Shown: positions 23,610-37,900 of the stretch, piece after piece | Position numbering within the stretch: the first letter of the stretch is position 1 | Layout of the letters: each line of letters starts with the position of its first letter | Source: Primula veris | Lineage: Eukaryota; Streptophyta; Magnoliopsida; Ericales; Primulaceae | Direction of reading: 5' to 3' | Assembly: GCA_963682055.1 (NCBI GenBank) | Contig: OY821747.1 | Span: 20,262,258-20,326,257, forward strand | Length of the DNA: 64,000 nt | The notes under the pieces: generated by a model | The model's input: the letters and a program-made list of their open reading frames with translations, nothing else | What the model was told of the DNA's origin: nothing | Databases searched by the model: none | Translations under genes and position numbers: made by a program

Positions 23610-26508
23610 AAACTTATAAATATAAACAAAATGTCGAAAAACAAAAAAGTCGGTAGAAACCGTGTACTATAGGCCATAAATCCAAGAAAAAAATGAGGAA
23701 TATTCCCTACATATGCAAGAACATTACCTAAACCCTAAACCCTAAAACCAAAACCCTAAACCCTAAAACCTATAAATATAAACAAAATGTCGAAAAACAA
23801 AAAAGTCGGTAGAAACCGGGTACTATAGGCCATAAATCCAAGAAAAAAAATGAGGAATATTCCCTACATATGCAAGAACATTACCTAAACCCTAAACCAG
23901 AAACCCTAAACCCTGAAACCAAAACCCTAAATCCTAAAACTTATAAATATAAACAAAATGTCGAAAAACCAAAAAGTCGGTAGAAACCGTGTACTATAGG
24001 CCATAAATCCAAGAAAAAAAAATGTGGAATATTCCCTACATATGCAAGAAAATTACCTAAACCCTAAACCTGAAACCCTAAACCCTAAAACCAAAACCCT
24101 AAACCCTAAACCCTAAAACCTATAAATATAAACAAAATGTCGAAAAACAAAAAAGTCGGTAGAAACCGTGTACTATAGGCCATAAATCCAAGAAAAAAAA
24201 TGTGAAATATTCCTTACATATGCAAGAACATTACCTAAACCCTAAACCCTGAAACCAAAACCCTAAACCCTAAAACTTATAAATATAAACAAAATGTCGA
24301 AAAACAAAAAAGTCGGTAGAAACCGTGTACTATAGGCCATAAATCCAAGAAAAAAATGAGGAATATTCCCTACATATGCAAGAACATTACCTAAACCCTA
24401 AAACCAAAACCCTAAACCCTAAAACCTATAAATATAAACAAAATGTCGAAAAACAAAAAAGTCGGTAGAAACCGTGTACTATAGGCCATAAATCCAAGAA
24501 AAAAAATGAGGAATATTCCCTACATATGCAAGAACATTACCTAAACCCTAAACCTGAAACCCTGAAACCAAAACCCTAAACCCTAAAACTTATAAATATA
24601 AACAAAATGTCGAAAAACAAAAAAGTCGGTAGAAACCGTGTACTATAGGCCATAAATCCAAGAAAAAAAATGTGAAATATTCCCTACATATGCAAGAACA
24701 TTACCTAAACCCTAAACCTGAAACCCTAGACCCTAAAACAAAAACCCTAAAACCTATAAATATAAACAAAATGTCGAAAAACTAAAAAGTCGGTAGAAAC
24801 CGTGTACTATAGGCCGTAAATCCAAGAAAAAAATGAGGAATATTCCCTACATATGCAAGAACATTACCTAAACCCTAAACCCTAAAACCAAAACCATAGA
24901 CCCCAAAACCTATAAATATAAACAAAATGTTGAAAAACAAAAAAGTCGGTAGAAACCGTGTACTATTGGCCATAAATCTAAGAAAAAAAATGAGAAATAT
25001 TCCCTACATATGCAAGAACGTTACATAAACCCTAAAACTAAAACCCTAAACCTTAAAACCAAAACCCTAAACCCTAAACCATACAAATATAAATAAAATG
25101 TCAAAAAACAAAAAAGTCGGTAAAACCCGTGTACTATTGGCCATAAATCCAAGAAAAAAAATGTGGAATATTCCCTACATATGCAAGAACATTACCTAAA
25201 CCCTAAACCTGAAACCCTAAACCCTAAAACCAAAACCTTAAACCCTAAACCCTAAAACCTATAAATATAAACAAAATGTCGAAAAACAAAAAAGTCGGTA
25301 GAAACCGTGTACTATAGGCCATAAATCCAAGAAAAAAAAATGTGGAATATTCCCTACATATGCAAGAACATTACCTAAACCCTAAACCTGAAACCCTAAA
25401 CCCTAAAACCAAAACCGTAAACCCTAAACCCTAAAACCTATAAATATAAACAAAATGTCGAAAAACAAAAAAGTCGGTAGAAACCGTGTACTATAGGCCA
25501 TAAATCCAAGAAAAAAAATGTGGAATATTCCTTACATATGCAAGAACATTACCTAAACCCTAAACCTGAAACCCTAAACCCCGAAACCAAAACCCTAAAC
25601 CCTAAAACTTATAAATATAAACAAAATGTCGAAAAACAAAAAAGTCGGTAGAAACCGTGTACTATAGGCCATAAATCCAAGAAAATAATGAGGAATATTC
25701 CCTACATATGCAAGAACATTACCTAAACCCTAAAACCAAAACCTTAAACCCTAAAACCTATAAATATAAACAAAATGTCGAAAAACAAAAAAGTCGGTAG
25801 AAACCGTGTACTATAGGCCATAAATCCAAGAAAAAAAATGAGGAATATTCCCTACATATGCAAGAACATTACCTAAACCCTAAACCTGAAACCCTAGACC
25901 CTAAAACCTATAAATATAAACAAAATGTCGAAAAACAAAAAAGTCGGTAGAAACCGTGTACTATAGGCCATAAATCCAAGAAAAAAAAATGAGGAATATT
26001 CCCTACATATGCAAGAACATTACCTAAACCCTAAACCCTAAAACCAAAACCCTAGACCCTAAAACCTATAAATATAAACAAAATGTTGAAAAACAAAAAA
26101 GTCGGTAGAAACCGTGTACTATAGGCCATAAATCTAAGAAAAAAAATGAGAAATATTCCCTACATATGCAAGAACGTTACCTAAACCCTAAAACTAAAAC
26201 CCTAAACCTTAAAACCAAAACCCTAAACCCTAAACCATACAAAATATAAATAAAATGTCAAAAAACAAAAAAGTCGGTAAAACCCGTGTACTATTGGCCA
26301 TAAATCCAAGAAAAAAATGTGGAATATTCCTTACATATGCAAGAACATTACCTAAACCCTAAACGTGAAACCCTAAACCCTGAAACCAAAACCCTAAACC
26401 CTAAAACTTATAAATATAAACAAAATGTCGAGAAACAAAAAAGTCGGTAGAAACCGTGTACTATAGGCCATAAATCCAAGAAAAAAAATGAGGAATATCC
26501 TCACATAT

Positions 26509-26629
26509 GCAAGAACATTACCTAAACCCTAAAACTAAAACCCTAAACCCTAAAACCAAAACCTCGGTAAAACCCGTGTACTATTGGCCATAAATACAAG
26601 AAAAAAAATGTGGAATATTCTCTACATAT
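26509..26629 (+). repeat. Truncated 121 bp monomer, copy 2
   Basis: Same deletion junction and same private AAATACAAG as the unit at 20656, and the same flanks: AAACGTGAAACC upstream at about 26364 and CCAGAAACC...CCATAAATCC downstream. The two junctions lie 5853 bp apart. They must descend from one deletion event that was later copied. Confidence 0.9.
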
Positions 26630-29600
26630 GCAAGAACATTACCTAAACCCTAAACCAGAAACCCTAAACCCTGAAACCAAAACCATAAATCCTAAAACTT
26701 ATAAATATAAACAAAATGTCGAAAAACAAAAAAGTCGGTAGAAACCGTGTACTATAGGCCATAAATCCAAGAAAAAAAAATGTGGAATATTCCCTACATA
26801 TGCAAGAACATTACCTAAACCCTAAACCTGAAACCCTAAACCCTAAAACCAAAACCCTAAACCCTAAACCCTAAAACCTATAAATATAAACAAAATGTCG
26901 AAAAACAAAAAAGTCGGTAGAAACCGTGTACTATAGGCCATAAATCCAAGAAAAAAAATGTGGAATATTCCTTACATATGCAAGAACATTACCTAAACCC
27001 TAAACCTGAAACCCTAAACCCTGAAACCAAAACCCTAAACCCTAAACCCTAAAACTTATAAATATAAACAAAATGTCGAAAAACAAAAAAGTCGGTAGAA
27101 ACCGTGTACTATAGGCCATAAATCCAAGAAAAAAATGAGGAATATTCCCTACATATGCAAGAACATTACCTAAACCCTAAAACCAAAACCCTAAACCCTA
27201 AAACCTATAAATATAAACAAAATGTCGAAAAACAAAAAAGTCGGTAGAAACCGTGTACGGCCATAAATCCAAGAAAAAAAATGAGGAATATTCCCTACAT
27301 ATGCAAGAACATTACCTAAACCCTAAAACTAAAACCCTAAACCCTAAAACCAAAACCCTAAACCCTAAACCATACAAATATAAATAAAATGTCAAAAAAC
27401 AAAAAAGTCGGTAAAACCCGTGTACTATTGGCCATAAATCCAAGAAAAAAATTGTGGAATATTCTCTACATATGCAAGAACATTACCTAAACCCTAAACC
27501 TGAAACCCTAGACCCTAAAACAAAAACCCTAAAACCTATAAATATAAACAAAATGTCGAAAAACAAAAAAGTCGGTAGAAACCGTGTACTATAGGCCATA
27601 AATCCAAGAAAAAAAATGTGGAATATTCCCTACATATGCAAGAACATTACCTAAACCCTAAACCTGAAACCCTAGACCCTAAAACAAAAACCCTAAAACC
27701 TATAAATATAAACAAAATGTCGAAAAACAAAAAAGTCGGTAGAAACCGTGTACTATAGGCCATAAATCCAAGAAAAAAATGAGGAATATTCCCTACATAT
27801 GCAAGAACATTACCTAAACCCTAAACCCTAAAACCAAAACCCTAGACCCTAAAACCTATAAATATAAACAAAATGTTGAAAAACAAAAAAGTCGGTAGAA
27901 ACCGTGTACTATAGGCAATAAATCTAAGAAAAAAAATGAGAAATATTCCCTACATATGCAAGAACGTTACCTAAACCCTAAAACTAAAACCCTAAACCTT
28001 AAAACCAAAACCCTAAACCCTAAACCATACAAAATATAAATAAAATGTCAAAAAACAAAAAAGTCGGTAAAACCCGTGTACTATTGGCCATAAATCCAAG
28101 AAAAAAATGTGGAATATTCCCTACATATGCAAGAACATTACCTAAACCCTAAACGTGAAACCCTAAACCCTGAAACCAAAACCCTAAACCCTAAAACTTA
28201 TAAATATAAACAAAATGTCGAAAAACAAAAAAGTCGGTAGAAACCGTGTACTATAGGCCATAAATCCAAGAAAAAAAAATGTGGAATATTCCCTACATAT
28301 GCAAGAACATTACCTAAACCCTAAACCTGAAACCCTAAACCCTAAAACCAAAACCTTAAACCCTAAACCCTAAAACCTATAAATATAAACAAAATGTCGA
28401 AAAACAAAAAAGTCGGTAGAAACCGTGTACTATAGGCCATAAATCCAAGAAAAAAAATGTGGAATATTCCTTACATATGCAAGAACATTACCTAAACCCT
28501 AAACCTGAAACCCTAAACCCCGAAACCAAAACCCTAAACCCTAAAACTTATAAATATAAACAAAATGTCGAAAAACAAAAAAGTCGGTAGAAACCGTGTA
28601 CTATAGGCCATAAATCCAAGAAAATAATGAGGAATATTCCCTACATATGCAAGAACATTACCTAAACCCTAAAACCAAAACCTTAAACCCTAAAACCTAT
28701 AAATATAAACAAAATGTCGAAAAACAAAAAAGTCGGTAGAAACCGTGTACTATAGGCCATAAATCCAAGAAAAAAAATGAGGAATATTCCCTACATATGC
28801 AAGAACATTACCTAAACCCTAAACCTGAAACCCTAGACCCTAAAACCTATAAATATAAACAAAATGTCGAAAAACAAAAAAGTCGGTAGAAACCATGTAC
28901 TATAGGCCATAAATCCAAGAAAAAAAAATGAGGAATATTCCCTACATATGCAAGAACATTACCTAAACCCTAAACCCTAAAACCAAAACCCTAGACCCTA
29001 AAACCTATAAATATAAACAAAATGTTGAAAAACAAAAAAGTCGGTAGAAACCGTGTACTATAGGCCATAAATCTAAGAAAAAAAATGAGAAATATTCCCT
29101 ACATATGCAAGAACGTTACCTAAACCCTAAAACTAAAACCCTAAACCTTAAAACCAAAACTCTAAACCCTAAACCATACAAATATAAATAAAATGTCAAA
29201 AAACAAAAAAGTCGGTAAAACCCGTGTACTATTGGCCATAAATCCAAGAAAAAAATGTGGAATATTCCCTACATATGCAAGAACATTACCTAAACCCTAA
29301 ACCTGAAACCCTAAATCCTTAAACCAAAACCCTAAACCCTAAAACTTATAAATATAAACAAAATGTCGAGAAACAAAAAAGTCGGTAGAAACCGTGTACT
29401 ATAGGCCATAAATCCAAGAAAAAAAATGAGGAATATCCCCACATATGGAAGAACATTACCTAAACCCTAAAACTAAAACCCTAAACCCTAAAACCAAAAC
29501 CCTAAACCCTAAACCCTAAACCATACAAATATAAATAAAATGTCAAAAAACAAAAAAGTCGGTAAAACCCGTGTACTATTGGCCATAAATCCAAGAAAAA

Positions 29601-30339
29601 AAATGTTGAATATTCTCTACATATGCAAGAACATTACCTAAACCCTAAACCTGAAACCCTGAAACCAAAACCCTAAACCCTAAAACTTATAAATATAAAC
29701 AAAATGTCGAAAAACAAAAAAGTCGGTAGAAACCGTGTACTATAGGCCATAAATCCAAGAAAAAAATGAGGAATATTCCCTACATATGCAAGAACATTAC
29801 CTAAACCCTAAACCCTAAAACCAAAACCCTAAACCCTAAAACCTATAAATATAAACAAAATGTCGAAAAACAAAAAAGTCGGTAGAAACCGGGTACTATA
29901 GGCCATAAATCCAAGAAAAAAAATGTGGAATATTCCCTACATATGCAAGAAAATTACCTAAACCCTAAACCTGAAACCCTAAACCCTAAAACCAAAACCC
30001 TAAACCCTAAACCCTAAAACCTATAAATATAAACAAAATGTCGAAAAACAAAAAAGTCGGTAGAAACCGTGTACTATAGGCCATAAATCCAAGAAAAAAA
30101 ATGTGAAATATTCCTTACATATGCAAGAACATTACCTAAACCCTAAACCCTGAAACCAAAACCCTAAACCCTAAAACTTATAAATATAAACAAAATGTCG
30201 AAAAACAAAAAAGTCGGTAGAAACCGTGTACTATAGGCCATAAATCCAAGAAAAAAAATGAGGAATATTCCCTACATATGCAAGAACATTACCTAAACCC
30301 TAAACCTGAAACCCTGAAACCAAAACCCTAAACCCTAAA

Positions 30340-32465
30340 ACTTATAAATATAAACAAAATGTCGAAAAACAAAAAAGTCGGTAGAAACCGTGTACTATAG
30401 GCCATAAATCCAAGAAAAAAAATGTGGAATATTCCCTACATATGCAAGAACATTACCTAAACCCTAAACCTGAAACCCTAGACCCTAAAACAAAAACCCT
30501 AAAACCTATAAATATAAACAAAATGTCGAAAAACTAAAAAGTCGGTAGAAACCGTGTACTATAGGCCGTAAATCCAAGAAAAAAATGAGGAATATTCCCT
30601 ACATATGCAAGAACATTACCTAAACCCTAAACCCTAAAACCAAAACCATAGACCCCAAAACCTATAAATATAAACAAAATGTTGAAAAACAAAAAAGTCG
30701 GTAGAAACCGTGTACTATTGGCCATAAATCTAAGAAAAAAAATGAGAAATATTCCCTACATATGCAAGAACGTTACGTAAACCCTAAAACTAAAACCCTA
30801 AACCTTAAAACCAAAACCCTAAACCCTAAACCCTAAACCATACAAATATAAATAAAATGTCAAAAAACAAAAAAGTCGGTAAAACCCGTGTACTATTGGC
30901 CATAAATCCAAGAAAAAAAATGTGGAATATTCCCTACATATGCAAGAACATTACCTAAACCCTAAACCTGAAACCCTAAACCCTAAAACCAAAACCTTAA
31001 ACCCTAAACCCTAAAACCTATAAATATAAACAAAATGTCGAAAAACAAAAAAGTCGGTAGAAACCGTGTTCTATAGGCCATAAATCCAAGAAAAAAAAAT
31101 GTGGAATATTCCCTACATATGCAAGAACATTACCTAAACCCTAAACCTGAAACCCTAAACCCTAAAACCAAAACCTTAAACCCTAAACCCTAAAACCTAT
31201 AAATATAAACAAAATGTCGAAAAACAAAAAAGTCGGTAGAAACCGTGTACTATAGGCCATAAATCCAAGAAAAAAAATGTGGAATATTCCTTACATATGC
31301 AAGAACATTACCTAAACCCTAAACCTGAAACCCTAAACCCCGAAACCAAAACCCTAAACCCTAAAACTTATAAATATAAACAAAATGTCGAAAAACAAAA
31401 AAGTCGGTAGAAACCGTGTACTATAGGCCATAAATCCAAGAAAAAAAATGTGGAACATTCCCTACATATGCAAGAACATTACCTAAACCCTAAACCTGAA
31501 ACCCTAGACCCTAAAACAAAAACCCTAAAACCTATAAATATAAACAAAATGTCGAAAAACTAAAAAGTCGGTAGAAACCGTGTACTATAGGCCGTAAATC
31601 CAAGAAAAAAATGAGGAATATTCCCTACATATGCAAGAACATTACCTAAACCCTAAACCCTAAAACCAAAACCATAGACCCCAAAACCTATAAATATAAA
31701 CAAAATGTTGAAAAACAAAAAAGTCGGTAGAAACCGTGTACTATTGGCCATAAATCTAAGAAAAAAAATGAGAAATATTCCCTACATATGCAAGAACGTT
31801 ACATAAACCCTAAAACTAAAACCCTAAACCTTAAAACCAAAACCCTAAACCCTAAACCCTAAACCATACAAATATAAATAAAATGTCAAAAAACAAAAAA
31901 GTCGGTAAAACCCGTGTACTATTGGCCATAAATCCAAGAAAAAAAATGTGGAATATTCCCTACATATGCAAGAACATTACCTAAACCCTAAACCTAAAAC
32001 CCTAAACCCTAAAACCAAAACCTTAAACCCTAAACCCTAAAACCTATAAATATAAACAAAATGTCGAAAAACAAAAAAGTCGGTAGAAACCGTGTTCTAT
32101 AGGCCATAAATCCAAGAAAAAAAAATGTGGAATATTCCCTACATATGCAAGAACATTACCTAAACCCTAAACCTGAAACCCTAAACCCTAAAACCAAAAC
32201 CTTAAACCCTAAACCCTAAAACCTATAAATATAAACAAAATGTCGAAAAACAAAAAAGTCGGTAGAAACCGTGTACTATAGGCCATAAATCCAAGAAAAA
32301 AAATGTGGAATATTCCTTACATATGCAAGAACATTACCTAAACCCTAAACCTGAAACCCTAAACCCCGAAACCAAAACCCTAAACCCTAAAACTTATAAA
32401 TATAAACAAAATGTCGAAAAACAAAAAAGTCGGTAGAAACCGTGTACTATAGGCCATAAATCCAA
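30340..32465 (+). repeat. Tandem 1026 bp (6-monomer) duplication
   Basis: Markers at a lag of 1026 bp: AACTAAAAAGTCGG (T at 30535 and 31561), GGCCGTAAATCC just downstream in both, and CCCCGAAACC at 31338 and 32364. The copies differ in a few bases (GGAATATTC versus GGAACATTC near 31455; TTACGTAAACC near 30773 versus TTACATAAACC near 31799). Confidence 0.8.
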
Positions 32466-34609
32466 GAAAATAATGAGGAATATTCCCTACATATGCAAGA
32501 ACATTACCTAAACCCTAAAACCAAAACCTTAAACCCTAAAACCTATAAATATAAACAAAATGTCGAAAAACAAAAAAGTCGGTAGAAACCGTGTACTATA
32601 GGCCATAAATCCAAGAAAAAAAATGAGGAATATTCCCTACATATGCAAGAACATTACCTAAACCCTAAACCTGAAACCCTAGACCCTAAAACCTATAAAT
32701 ATAAACAAAATGTCGAAAAACAAAAAAGTCGGTAGAAACCGTGTACTATAGGCCATAAATCCAAGAAAAAAAAATGAGGAATATTCCCTACATATGCAAG
32801 AACATTACCTAAACCCTAAACCCTAAAACCAAAACCCTAGACCCTAAAACCTATAAATATAAACAAAATGTTGAAAAACAAAAAAGTCGGTAGAAACCGT
32901 GTACTATAGGCCATAAATCTAAGAAAAAAAATGAGAAATATTCCCTACATATGCAAGAACATTACCTAAACCCTAAAACTAAAACCCTAAACCTTAAAAC
33001 CAAAACCCTAAACCCTAAACCATACAAATATAAATAAAATGTCAAAAAACAAAAAAGTCGGTAAAACCCGTGTACTATTGGCCATAAATCCAAGAAAAAA
33101 AATGTTGAATATTCTCTACATATGCAAGAACATTACCTAAACCCTAAACCTGAAACCCTGAAACCAAAACCCTAAACCCTAAAACTTATAAATATAAACA
33201 AAATGTCGAAAAACAAAAAAGTCGGTAGAAACCGTGTACTATAGGCCATAAATCCAAGAAAAAAATGAGGAATATTCCCTACATATGCAAGAACATTACC
33301 TAAACCCTAAACCCTAAAACCAAAACCCTAGACCCTAAAACCTATAAATATAAACAAAATGTTGAAAAACAAAAAAGTCGGTAGAAACCGTGTACTATAG
33401 GCCATAAATCTAAGAAAAAAAATGAGAAATATTCCCTACATATGCAAGAACATTACCTAAACCCTAAAACTAAAACCCTAAACCTTAAAACCAAAACCCT
33501 AAACCCTAAACCATACAAATATAAATAAAATGTCAAAAAACAAAAAAGTCGGTAAAACCCGTGTACTATTGGCCATAAATCCAAGAAAAAAATGTGGAAT
33601 ATTCCCTACATATGCAAGAACATTACCTAAACCCTAAACCTGAAACCCTAAACCCTAAAACTTATAAATAAAAACAAAATGTCGAGAAACAAAAAAGTCG
33701 GTAGAAACCGTGTACTATAGGCCATAAATCCAAGAAAAAAAATGAGGAATATCCCCACATATGCAAGAACATTACCTAAACCCTAAAACTAAAACCCTAA
33801 ACCCTAAAACCAAAACCCTAAACCCTAAACCTTAAACCATAGAAATATAAATAAAATGTCAAAAAACAAAAAAGTCGGTAAAACCCGTGTACTATTGGCC
33901 ATAAATCCAAGAAAAAAAATGTTGAATATTCTCTACATATGCAAGAACATTACCTAAACCCTAAACCTGAAACCCTGAAACCAAAACCCTAAACCCTAAA
34001 ACTTATAAATATAAACAAAATGTCGAAAAACAAAAAAGTCGGTAGAAACCGTGTACTATAGGCCATAAATCCAAGAAAAAAATGAGGAATATTCCCTACA
34101 TATGCAAGAACATTACCTAAACCCTAAACCCTAAAACCAAAACCCTAAACCCTAAAACCTATAAATATAAACAAAATGTCGAAAAACAAAAAAGTCGGTA
34201 GAAACCGGGTACTATAGGCCATAAATCCAAGAAAAAAAATGAGGAATATTCCCTACATATGCAAGAACATTACCTAAACCCTAAACCAGAAACCCTAAAC
34301 CCTGAAACCAAAACCCTAAATCCTAAAACTTATAAATATAAACAAAATGTCGAAAAACAAAAAAGTCGGTAGAAACCGTGTACTATAGGCCATAAATCCA
34401 AGAAAAAAAAATGTGGAATATTCCCTACATATGCAAGAAAATTACCTAAACCCTAAACCTGAAACCCTAAACCCTAAAACCAAAACCCTAAACCCTAAAC
34501 CCTAAAACCTATAAATATAAACAAAATGTCGAAAAACAAAAAAGTCGGTAGAAACCGTGTACTATAGGCCATAAATCCAAGAAAAAAATGAGGAATATTC
34601 CCTACATAT

Positions 34610-34738
34610 GCAAGAACATTACCTAAACCCTAAAACCTATAAATATAAACAAAATGTCGAAAAACAAAAAAGTCGGTAGAAACCGTGTACTATAGGCCAT
34701 AAATCCAAGAAAAAAAATGAGGAATATTCCCTACATAT
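34610..34738 (+). repeat. 129 bp monomer with minimal telomere-like block
   Basis: The telomere-like part is only CCTAAACCCTAAAACC before TATAAATA. The unit is exactly 21 bp (three heptamers) shorter than the 150 bp class A form, and the non-telomeric part is intact. It shows that the telomere-like block can shrink strongly without loss of the rest. Confidence 0.85.
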
Positions 34739-34994
34739 GCAAGAACATTACCTAAACCCTAAACCTGAAACCCTGAAACCAAAACCCTAAACCCTAAAAC
34801 TTATAAATATAAACAAAATGTCGAAAAACAAAAAAGTCGGTAGAAACCGTGTACTATAGGCCATAAATCCAAGAAAAAAAATGTGGAATATTCCCTACAT
34901 ATGCAAGAACATTACCTAAACCCTAAACCTGAAACCCTAGACCCTAAAACAAAAACCCTAAAACCTATAAATATAAACAAAATGTCGAAAAACT

Positions 34995-37900
34995 AAAAAG
35001 TCGGTAGAAACCGTGTACTATAGGCCGTAAATCCAAGAAAAAAATGAGGAATATTCCCTACATATGCAAGAACATTACCTAAACCCTAAACCCTAAAACC
35101 AAAACCATAGACCCCAAAACCTATAAATATAAACAAAATGTTGAAAAACAAAAAAGTCGGTAGAAACCGTGTACTATTGGCCATAAATCTAAGAAAAAAA
35201 ATGAGAAATATTCCCTACATATGCAAGAACGTTACATAAACCCTAAAACTAAAACCCTAAACCTTAAAACCAAAACCCTAAACCCTAAACCATACAAATA
35301 TAAATAAAATGTCAAAAAACAAAAAAGTCGGTAAAACCCGTGTACTATTGGCCATAAATCCAAGAAAAAAAATGTGGAATATTCCCTACATATGCAAGAA
35401 CATTACCTAAACCCTAAACCTGAAACCCTAAACCCTAAAACCAAAACCTTAAACCCTAAACCCTAAAACCTATAAATATAAACAAAATGTCGAAAAACAA
35501 AAAAGTCGGTAGAAACCGTGTACTATAGGCCATAAATCCAAGAAAAAAAATGTGGAATATTCCTTACATATGCAAGAACATTACCTAAACCCTAAACCTG
35601 AAACCCTAAATCCTAAAACCAAAACCCTAAACCCTAAAACTTATAAATATAAACAAAATGTCGAGAAACAAAAAAGTCGGTAGAAACCGTGTACTATAGG
35701 CCATAAATCCAAGAAAAAAAAGGAGGAATATCCCCACATATGCAAGAACATTACCTAAACCCTAAAACTAAAACCCTAAACCCTAAAACCAAAACCCTAA
35801 ACCTTGAACCCTAAACCATACAAATATAAATAAAATGTCAAAAAACAAAAAAGTCGGTAAAACCCGTGTACTAATGGCCATAAATCCAAGAAAAAAAATG
35901 TGGAATATTCTCTACATATGCAAGAACATTACCTAAACCCTAAACCTGAAACCCTGAAACCAAAACCCTAAACCCTAAAACTTATAAATATAAACAAAAT
36001 GTCGAAAAACAAAAAAGTCGGTAGAAACCGGGTACTATAGGCCATAAATCCAAGAAAAAAAATGAGGAATATTCCCTACATATGCAAGAACATTACCTAA
36101 ACCATAAAACTAAAACCCTAAACCCTAAAACCAAAACCCTAAACCCTAAACCATACAAATATAAATAAAATGTCAAAAAACAAAAAAGTCGGTAAAACCC
36201 GTGTACTATTGGCCATAAATCCAAGAAAAAAAAATGTGGAATATTCCCTACATATGCAAGAACATTACCTAAACCCTAAACCAGAAACCCTAAACCCTGA
36301 AACCAAAACCATAAATCCTAAAACTTATAAATATAAACAAAATGTCGAAAAACAAAAAAGTCGGCAGAAACCGTGTACTATATAGGCCATAAATCCAAGA
36401 AAAAAAAATGTGGAATATTCCCTACATATGCAAGAACATTACCTAAACCCTAAACCTGAAACCCTAAACCCTAAAACCAAAACCTTAAACCCTAAACCCT
36501 AAAACCTATAAATATAAACAAAATGTCGAAAAACAAAAAAGTCGGTAGAAACCGTGTACTATAGGCCATAAATCCAAGAAAAAAAATGTGGAATATTCCT
36601 TACATATGCAAGAACATTACCTAAACCCTAAACCTGAAACCCTAAACCCCGAAACCAAAACCCTAAACCCTAAAACTTATAAATATAAACAAAATGTCGA
36701 AAAACAAAAAAGTCGGTAGAAACCGTGTACTATAGGCCATAAATCCAAGAAAATAATGAGGAATATTCCCTACATATGCAAGAACATTACCTAAACCCTA
36801 AAACCAAAACCTTAAACCCTAAAACCTATAAATATAAACAAAATGTCGAAAAACAAAAAAGTCGGTAGAAACCGTGTACTATAGGCCATAAATCCAAGAA
36901 AAAAAATGAGGAATATCCCCACATATGCAAGAACATTACCTAAAACCTAAAACAAAAACCCTAAACCCTAAAACCAAAACCCTAAACCCTAAACCCTAAA
37001 CCATACAAATATAAATAAAATGTCAAAAAACAAAAAAGTCGGTAAAACCCGTGTACTATTGGCCATAAATCCAAGAAAAAAAATGAGGAATATTCCCTAC
37101 ATATGCAAGAACATTACCTAAACCCTAAACCTGAAACCCTGAAACCAAAACCCTAAACCCTAAAACTTATAAATATAAACAAAATGTCGAAAAACAAAAA
37201 AGTCGGTAGAAACCGTGTACTATAGGCCATAAATCCAAGAAAAAAATGAGGAATATTCCCTACATATGCAAGAACATTACCTAAACCCTAAACCCTAAAA
37301 CCAAAACCCTAAACCCTAAAACCTATAAATATAAACAAAATGTCGAAAAACAAAAAAGTCGGTAGAAACCGGGTACTATAGGCCATAAATCCAAGAAAAA
37401 AAAATGAGGAATATTCCCTACATATGCAAGAACATTACCTAAACCCTAAAACTAAAACCCTAAACCCTAAAACCAAAACCCTAAACCCTAAACCATACAA
37501 ATATAAATAAAATGTCAAAAAACAAAAAAGTCGGTAAAACCCGTGTACTATTGGCCATAAATCCAAGAAAAAAAATGTGGAATATTCCCTACATATGCAA
37601 GAACATTACCTAAACCCTAAACCAGAAACCCTAAACCCTGAAACCAAAACCATAAATCCTAAAACTTATAAATATAAACAAAATGTCGAAAAACAAAAAA
37701 GTCGGTAGAAACCGTGTACTATATAGGCCATAAATCCAAGAAAAAAAAATGTGGAATATTCCCTACATATGCAAGAACATTACCTAAACCCTAAACCTGA
37801 AACCCTAAACCCTAAAACCAAAACCTTAAACCCTAAACCCTAAAACCTATAAATATAAACAAAATGTCGAAAAACAAAAAAGTCGGTAGAAACCGTGTAC

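Larger units (their letters stand above)
20711..34994 (+). repeat. Mosaic zone of shuffled HOR fragments
   Basis: No single period holds across this stretch. Blocks from neighbouring HOR types recur at changing lags. The rare CCCCGAAACC variant lies at 21166, 25579, 28518, 31338 and 32364 (lags 4413, 2939, 2820, 1026). AACTAAAAAGTCGG lies at about 24782, 30534, 31560 and 34993. A segment at about 26.6-27.5 kb has 20-mer markers, including GTGTACGGCC near 27257 and ATTGTGGAAT at 27451. CCCCGAAACC and AAAATAATGAGG tie other segments to the 25-mer on the right. This reads as a contact zone where unequal exchange or conversion mixed HOR families. Confidence 0.75.

Noticed and set aside
36170..36385. 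71-codon open frame, with exact copies at 40375-40590 and 44580-44795
   Set aside because: It begins in a class B unit and runs through the telomere-like block of the next unit. The three copies sit exactly 4205 bp apart because the HOR is repeated. No domain, and the composition is that of translated A-rich satellite.
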